Below, piece by piece: positions 6,368 through 10,076 of a stretch of DNA of 10,076 nt. The DNA is from AC-51 sp036265325 (GTDB lineage: Bacteria > Actinomycetota > UBA4738 > HRBIN12): assembly GCA_036265325.1 (NCBI GenBank), contig DATAPH010000073.1, positions 1 through 10,076 of the forward strand, in the 5' to 3' direction. Positions within the stretch are counted from its first letter, which is position 1. Every line of letters begins with the position of its first letter. The notes beneath the pieces were generated by a model. It made no database searches and was not told where the DNA came from. It saw only the letters and a program-made list of their open reading frames with translations. The translations under genes were made by a program, and so were the position numbers.

Positions 6368-6547
6368 CTATCCCCGCGCGATCAGCCAGGCGAACATCAC
6401 GGCCATCGTGACCAGTACGACCACGAACACCGTCGCGTGATACTGGGTCGAGCTCGGCGCCGGTAGTCCCGCCGGGTTGCATCGGCGGCAGACGGTCACC
6501 CCGTCCGCAACGGGATCCCCGCACCGAAGGCATCGCTGTCGTGGCAT
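6368..6547 (-). CDS. Small zinc-ribbon membrane protein coupled to ctaG
   Basis: A 59-residue protein with an N-terminal zinc ribbon, C6-LR-C9 and C20-RR-C23, a short proline-rich linker, and one helix at about 39-56 (VFVVVLVTMAVMFAWLIA). The ribbon would face the cytoplasm if the N-terminus stays inside. The ATG at 6547 shares its A with the ctaG stop (TGATG) and is preceded by AAGGAGGA with about six bases of spacing, so it is efficiently translated and coupled to ctaG. No function is known to me. Its place suggests a role in oxidase assembly, perhaps metal handling or protein contact, but this is inference from context only. Confidence 0.75.
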   Translation of the reverse strand: MPRQRCLRCGDPVADGVTVCRRCNPAGLPAPSSTQYHATVFVVVLVTMAVMFAWLIARG

Positions 6548-7368
6548 CAAGATCCTCCTTCTGAGGCGGCCGAGAGCCGGGCGTCGATCCGAGACGCTTC
6601 GCGCTCATCCGCGCGCATCCAATCCAGCAGTACGAGCGCGAGCGCCGGGACGATCAGGAACATCGTCCCCACCCACATGATGGCGCCGGCACGCTGCTGG
6701 TCGGCGAGCGCGGCCGCGACCCCTTCTGCCTGCGCGTACGACGGGTAGAGGACGTCACTGGCGCCGGCGATCGCGAGCCCGAGGAACGCCATCGCGGGCA
6801 TCGCCAGGAACAGATACAGCATCCGCGCCGGGTGCGAGAGGTGGGACGGTGTCGGGTCGACGTGCACGATCGGCATCCAGAACAGCAGCGCGGTGGCGAG
6901 CAGGACGGCGTGCTCGGCCGCGTGCACCGCGGGGTTCGTGAGCGCGGCCTCGTACCAACCGGTGAGGTGGATGCCCCACAGGACGCCGAAGAACGCGGCC
7001 CATGCCACGACCGGGTTCGTGAGGACCCGCACGGGCGCGCTGTGCAGGATGCGCAGGATCGTCCGCCGCGGGCCTCCGGGCCATGCCGCGAGCGCCAGCG
7101 TGATCGGGGCGCCGATCAGCAACAGCGGCGCAGCGATCATCGTGAGCAGTAAGTGCTGCACCATGTGGGCGGTGAACGAGGTGGTCACGCGTGCGTCGAG
7201 CGGACCTACCAGGCCGACGAGGAGCACCCCGACCCCCGCGAGGAAAGCGGGACGAGCGCGAGGCCTCGGCGCGTGTCCGAGCCGGCGGCGTACGCGATCG
7301 TCAGCGACCAGATAGCCCACTCCGGCAATGCCGATCGCGATCACGGCGGGATCGACGGCCATCGTCAC
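6547..7368 (-). CDS. ctaG: Cytochrome c oxidase assembly factor CtaG (caa3-type CtaG family)
   Basis: A 273-residue polytopic membrane protein of the bacterial caa3_CtaG family, linked to maturation of aa3/caa3 oxidases, probably copper delivery. Typical features are FTAHMVQHLLLTMIAAPLLLIGAP (H68, H72), WGIHLTGWYEAAL (H134), HAAEHAVLLATALLFWMPI (H149, H153), and later helices near 183-202 and 229-250. The start is GTG at 7368, overlapping the kinase stop by four bases (GTGA), with GGAGGG six bases before it; an in-frame ATG at 7362 is the alternative but spaced less well. The tight coupling to a kinase upstream and a zinc-ribbon protein downstream suggests these four products are made together. 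Confidence 0.93.
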   Translation of the reverse strand: MTMAVDPAVIAIGIAGVGYLVADDRVRRRLGHAPRPRARPAFLAGVGVLLVGLVGPLDARVTTSFTAHMVQHLLLTMIAAPLLLIGAPITLALAAWPGGPRRTILRILHSAPVRVLTNPVVAWAAFFGVLWGIHLTGWYEAALTNPAVHAAEHAVLLATALLFWMPIVHVDPTPSHLSHPARMLYLFLAMPAMAFLGLAIAGASDVLYPSYAQAEGVAAALADQQRAGAIMWVGTMFLIVPALALVLLDWMRADEREASRIDARLSAASEGGS

Positions 7369-8555
7369 AAGACGCCCTCCGGAGCAGACGTCGTATCGTC
7401 CGCGTTGGTGACGGCCTCGCTCGCGTTCGACGCCAGAGCGCGGTTGACCCTCGGCAGCTCGATCCGGAAGGTACTTCCCTCGCCGGCACGGCTCTCGACC
7501 ACCACTGTTCCGCCGTGCGCCTCCGCGATGGCGCGCACGATCGATAGGCCGAGTCCGAAGCCGCCGGTGTGGCGACTCCGACTCGGGTCCGCCCTCGCGA
7601 AGCGGTCGAAGATCCGCTCGAGGTCCTGCGCCTCGATCCCATCGCCTGTGTCCCCGACGGTGACGGCGACGATCGCCGCTCGGCGTGCAACACGGATCTC
7701 GATCCGATCGCCTTCCTGCGTGTATTGGACGGCGTTCTCGATGAGCGCGTCGAGGGCGACCGCGAGCCGGTCGGCGTCGCCGACGATGATCGCCTCTTCC
7801 GAGGCGTCGAACGACCATCGGCGCGGCTGCGCCTGCCACCGATGCACGGCATCAGCGGCGAGATCGCGGACATCGATAGGTTCGCGGTGCAGTTGCTGTG
7901 GATCTCCGGTCCCGGCGAGCAAAAGAAGTCCGTTGACCAGGCGACGCAACCGCATCAACTCGTCGGCGATGATCTCGGCGTCTTCGACCACCGTCGGATC
8001 GGTCGCATGACGCTCGATCAGCTCCGTATGCCCGAGAGCGACGGTGATCGGCGTTCGGAGCTCATGTGAGGCATCCTGCACGAACCGTCGCTCACGCTCG
8101 AGCAGCTTGAGGTTCTCCATCGAGACCCGTTCGGTCTCCTCCATCGCAGTGAGCCTCCGGCGGGCGTGCCACACCATGGCGATGAACATCGCCGCCATCA
8201 GTGGCACCTCCGTGAGCTCGTCCAGAGGCTGGAATCCGTGGCGGTATTCGAGCGCGATGAAGAAACCCGTCGTGCCCATCACGACGGCGAGCACGGCGAG
8301 CGTCGGCCGCGTGGACCAGACGCGGAATCCGTAGAGCACGGTGAGGCTCACCCAGATGAAGTGGAACGGAACGGTCTCCCAATCGGGCAGCAACGCCATC
8401 GCGGCGAGGTTCACGATGGAGAAGGCCACCCACGCGATGTCCCACCATCGATCCGCGACCGGCCAGCGCGGATTACTCCGCTTCGAAGCGATACCCCACC
8501 CCCCGGATCGTCGTGATGATGTCCGCGCCGAGCTTCGCTCGCAGACGCCCGACAT
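7365..8555 (-). CDS. Membrane sensor histidine kinase
   Basis: A sensor kinase for the adjacent response regulator. Counting from ATG 8555 there are four helices near 39-56, 62-80, 85-102 and 115-130 with only short loops between, so it has no periplasmic domain and probably senses within the membrane. The HisKA box FVQDASHELRTPI contains H164; the ATPase domain shows ALDALIENAVQYT (N box), VGDTGDGI (G1), FDRFARADPSR (F box) and GGFGLGLSIV (G2). The start is uncertain: coding bias and a good first helix continue upstream to the regulator's stop at 8473, yet no in-frame NTG codon lies between GTG 8429 and ATG 8555. Using ATG 8555 gives an 83-base overlap with the regulator and no visible ribosome-binding site; GTG 8429 would clip the first helix. 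The stop overlaps the GTG of ctaG. Confidence 0.92.
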   Translation of the reverse strand: MSGVCERSSARTSSRRSGGWGIASKRSNPRWPVADRWWDIAWVAFSIVNLAAMALLPDWETVPFHFIWVSLTVLYGFRVWSTRPTLAVLAVVMGTTGFFIALEYRHGFQPLDELTEVPLMAAMFIAMVWHARRRLTAMEETERVSMENLKLLERERRFVQDASHELRTPITVALGHTELIERHATDPTVVEDAEIIADELMRLRRLVNGLLLLAGTGDPQQLHREPIDVRDLAADAVHRWQAQPRRWSFDASEEAIIVGDADRLAVALDALIENAVQYTQEGDRIEIRVARRAAIVAVTVGDTGDGIEAQDLERIFDRFARADPSRSRHTGGFGLGLSIVRAIAEAHGGTVVVESRAGEGSTFRIELPRVNRALASNASEAVTNADDTTSAPEGVL

Positions 8556-9177
8556 TGACGTCGACAACGTTGGAGCCGGGATCGAAGTGATAGCCCCAGA
8601 CCGACGCGAGCAAGCGCTCTTTCGATACAGCAGACCCGGCGTTGCGCATCAGCTCACGAAGCAGCAGGAACTCCCTTTCGGCAAGCGAGACCGGTCCGGC
8701 GCCGGTGTTCGCGCGATGCCGGATGAGATCCAGCGTCGTCGACCCGACAACGAGTTCCACCGGATTGGAGCGGGAGGCGGCGCGGAGCCGAGCTCGAACG
8801 CGCGCAAGCAGTTCGTCGAGCGAGAAGGGCTTGGACAGGTAGTCGTCAGCCCCGTGATCGAGTAGCTCGACCTTCGTCGGCGTGTCGTCGCGCGCGGACA
8901 AGATCAGCGCCTGTTGGGCGGGCTCGATCTCGAGGATCCTGCGAAGCACGGAGCGGCCGTCGAGCCCCGGCATCACGAGATCGAGGATCACGAGGTCGTA
9001 GGTACGCGACGAACAGAGCCGCACTGCTTCCTCGCCGCCGCGCGCCGGGTCGACCTCGAGACCCTCAGCCTCAAGACTTCGCCGAACGAATTGCACGATC
9101 CGCTCCTCGTCGTCGACGACCAGGATCCGACCCGACAGGCGCGGAGTCATCGTGGTGGTGCGGCCAGTCGTACGCAT
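8473..9177 (-). CDS. OmpR-family response regulator
   Basis: A 234-residue regulator that is phosphorylated by the kinase downstream and binds DNA through a winged helix. The receiver domain (about 16-132) has the acidic pair D22-D23, the phospho-acceptor D66 in LVILDLVMPG, S94 and K116 (LSKPF). The effector domain (about 138-233) has the family end VVDVNVGRLRAKLG and IRGVGYRFEAE. The ATG at 9177 is supported by AGAGGG seven bases upstream; TTG 9195 and ATG 9150 are weaker options. It begins a four-gene operon: regulator, kinase, ctaG, zinc-ribbon protein. A perfect palindrome 66 bases upstream, repeated before the oxidase operon, suggests it controls itself and the oxidase. Confidence 0.94.
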   Translation of the reverse strand: MRTTGRTTTMTPRLSGRILVVDDEERIVQFVRRSLEAEGLEVDPARGGEEAVRLCSSRTYDLVILDLVMPGLDGRSVLRRILEIEPAQQALILSARDDTPTKVELLDHGADDYLSKPFSLDELLARVRARLRAASRSNPVELVVGSTTLDLIRHRANTGAGPVSLAEREFLLLRELMRNAGSAVSKERLLASVWGYHFDPGSNVVDVNVGRLRAKLGADIITTIRGVGYRFEAE

Positions 9178-9223
9178 GCAGAGTCCCTCTTGCAAGAACA
9201 GTAGTGCGGAATCGGAATGCAGG

Positions 9224-9236
9224 CACAGGGTCTGTG
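9224..9236. promoter_or_regulatory. Second inverted repeat in the regulator promoter (CACAG-GGT-CTGTG)
   Basis: Five-base arms around a three-base centre lie between the main palindrome and the regulator start, with centres about 21 bases apart, near two helical turns. Its half-site ACAG/CTGT is shared with the main palindrome. Read on the minus strand, TGACAGA and TCACAGA stand 21 bases apart, a layout compatible with repeated binding by an OmpR-family dimer. Confidence 0.35.
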
Positions 9237-9243
9237 AACGCAG

Positions 9244-9259
9244 ATGACAGTTCTGTCAT
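9244..9259. promoter_or_regulatory. Candidate operator of the regulator-kinase-ctaG operon (ATGACAG-TT-CTGTCAT)
   Basis: A perfect palindrome with seven-base arms and a two-base centre, 66 bases before the regulator ATG at 9177 and 13 bases past the stop of the flavoenzyme gene. It differs at one base from 2102-2117. On the minus strand, TACTGT about 40 bases further on is a possible -10 element with no good -35, which would put the palindrome near -60, an activator-like position. This assignment of the -10 is weak. Confidence 0.65.
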
Positions 9260-9272
9260 CCGGCGGCCTCCA

Positions 9273-10076
9273 TCACCGCACGATCGGGGCAGTCGCCTCC
9301 GCATGACCGCCGGCGAGTGCCGGTCGATCCATCGCGAACCGCTCCGTGCCGGGGCGAGGCGTTCCCTCGGCGAGATCGGCGACGAGCTCGCCGAGCGCGG
9401 GGCCGAACTTGAACGCGTGACCGGCACAGCCGCCAGCGATGACGAGCGGGCCGCGACGGTCGATCACGAAGTCGCCGTCCGGCGTCATCGTCCACGGATG
9501 CCGTTGGTGGCGGATCAGATACGGCGTGGCGTCCGGCATCCGGGCACCGACCCACCTCGCGAGGGCGGCCGCCTCGACGGGATCCGGCGTCCACTCGGCG
9601 GCATCCGCGTCCCATGGATCGGCCGAGCCGGCGTCGAACGCCACCTTGTAGCCGACGCTCGGCACCGGGTGTCCGTACACGCCGACGCCGTGCTCGTCGA
9701 CCTGCCAGTCGGCGATGCCCGGGCGGTCGTCCAGCGGTGGCATGCCGACGAACGTGACCTGCGCGAGCGCCGGCGCGAGCGGAAGGTCGATACCGACGGA
9801 AGACAGCAACCCGCCGAGCCAGGGGCCTGCAGACACGATCACGATCGATGCGCGGATCGTGCGTCCGCGGTCAGTCGCGATCATCGCCTCTTCGTCCGAC
9901 ACGTTGAGCCGAACCGCAGCCTCGGGCTCCGAGAGCTCCGCGCCCGCCGCCCGCGCCTCGCGCCGGAGCGCTCGCATGCCCATGTCCGCTAGCACCGTGC
10001 CGGCCTCGGCATGGAACAGCCCGAGCTCGTTCGGACGCGGCCGGAGCTCGGGGAAGCGAGCCGCCGCACCGCCGGC
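9273..10076 (-). CDS. FAD-dependent oxidoreductase, sarcosine oxidase-like (N-terminus outside window)
   Basis: The last 267 residues of a DAO-superfamily flavoenzyme related to monomeric sarcosine oxidase and N-methyltryptophan oxidase, which oxidise secondary or tertiary amines with oxygen. Counted from the window edge, RFPEL...GLFHAEAGTVLAD opens the substrate domain, SIVIVSAGPW (78-86) is the second nucleotide-fold strand, VGYKVAFD has K144 at the place of the oxygen-activating lysine, and TMTPDGDFVID...GGCAGHAFKFGPALGE is the C-terminal FAD motif. In monomeric sarcosine oxidase a cysteine before Y-T-x-T-x-D holds FAD covalently; here H193 (HPWTMTPD) sits there. The FAD-binding GxGxxG segment is beyond the edge. 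Substrate cannot be assigned. Its stop is 95 bases before the regulator start, which has its own control region. Confidence 0.9.
   Translation of the reverse strand, partial: AGGAAARFPELRPRPNELGLFHAEAGTVLADMGMRALRREARAAGAELSEPEAAVRLNVSDEEAMIATDRGRTIRASIVIVSAGPWLGGLLSSVGIDLPLAPALAQVTFVGMPPLDDRPGIADWQVDEHGVGVYGHPVPSVGYKVAFDAGSADPWDADAAEWTPDPVEAAALARWVGARMPDATPYLIRHQRHPWTMTPDGDFVIDRRGPLVIAGGCAGHAFKFGPALGELVADLAEGTPRPGTERFAMDRPALAGGHAEATAPIVR

Noticed and set aside
7153..8010. A 285-codon plus-strand frame opposite ctaG and the kinase
   Set aside because: Ser/Arg-rich shadow of genes with clear motifs on the minus strand.
9204..9992. A 262-codon plus-strand frame opposite the flavoenzyme
   Set aside because: The minus strand carries conserved sarcosine oxidase-like motifs throughout; the plus frame is Arg-rich without motifs.

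Overview
The window is strongly G+C-rich with marked GC bias at third codon positions. Its genes, including a four-helix CtaF-type oxidase subunit IV, lipoprotein signal peptides and a likely leaderless promoter, point to a member of the Actinomycetota. I cannot place it more finely; an environmental or acidimicrobial-type lineage would fit. No RNA genes, insertion sequences or CRISPR arrays were seen.

Layout. Positions 1-1402 read on the minus strand: the N-terminus of an ABC-transporter ATPase cut by the window edge, a split-barrel (PNPOx-like) flavin-family protein preceded by a possible 30-residue leader ORF, and a DinB-like four-helix-bundle protein. A divergent SRPBCC-fold gene (1477-1947, plus) is followed by a GC-rich hairpin. 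The centre (2192-6357, plus) is one tight operon for an aa3-type cytochrome c oxidase: a small cupredoxin-like lipoprotein, then ctaC, ctaD, ctaE and ctaF. Meeting it tail to tail with a 10-base gap is a minus-strand operon (9177 down to 6368): OmpR-family response regulator, four-helix membrane histidine kinase, the copper-insertion factor ctaG, and a tiny zinc-ribbon membrane protein. A partial sarcosine-oxidase-like flavoenzyme (minus) fills the right edge.

How it fits together. The two convergent operons look like one functional unit. One encodes the oxidase; the other encodes a copper-centre assembly factor translationally coupled to a sensor kinase. The link is strengthened by a near-identical 16-base palindrome, ATGACAGTT(C/T)TGTCAT, lying 66-74 bases before the first gene of each operon (2102-2117 and 9244-9259) and not noticed elsewhere. 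The simplest inference is that the regulator controls both its own operon and the oxidase.

The oxidase has unusual features. Subunit II carries an extra C-terminal blue-copper-like domain where caa3 enzymes carry cytochrome c. The lipoprotein gene upstream encodes a second, related cupredoxin, suggesting copper proteins as electron donors. Subunit I keeps all haem and CuB ligands and the D-pathway residues, but has leucine (L329) where the K-pathway lysine is expected. These readings are from sequence inspection only.
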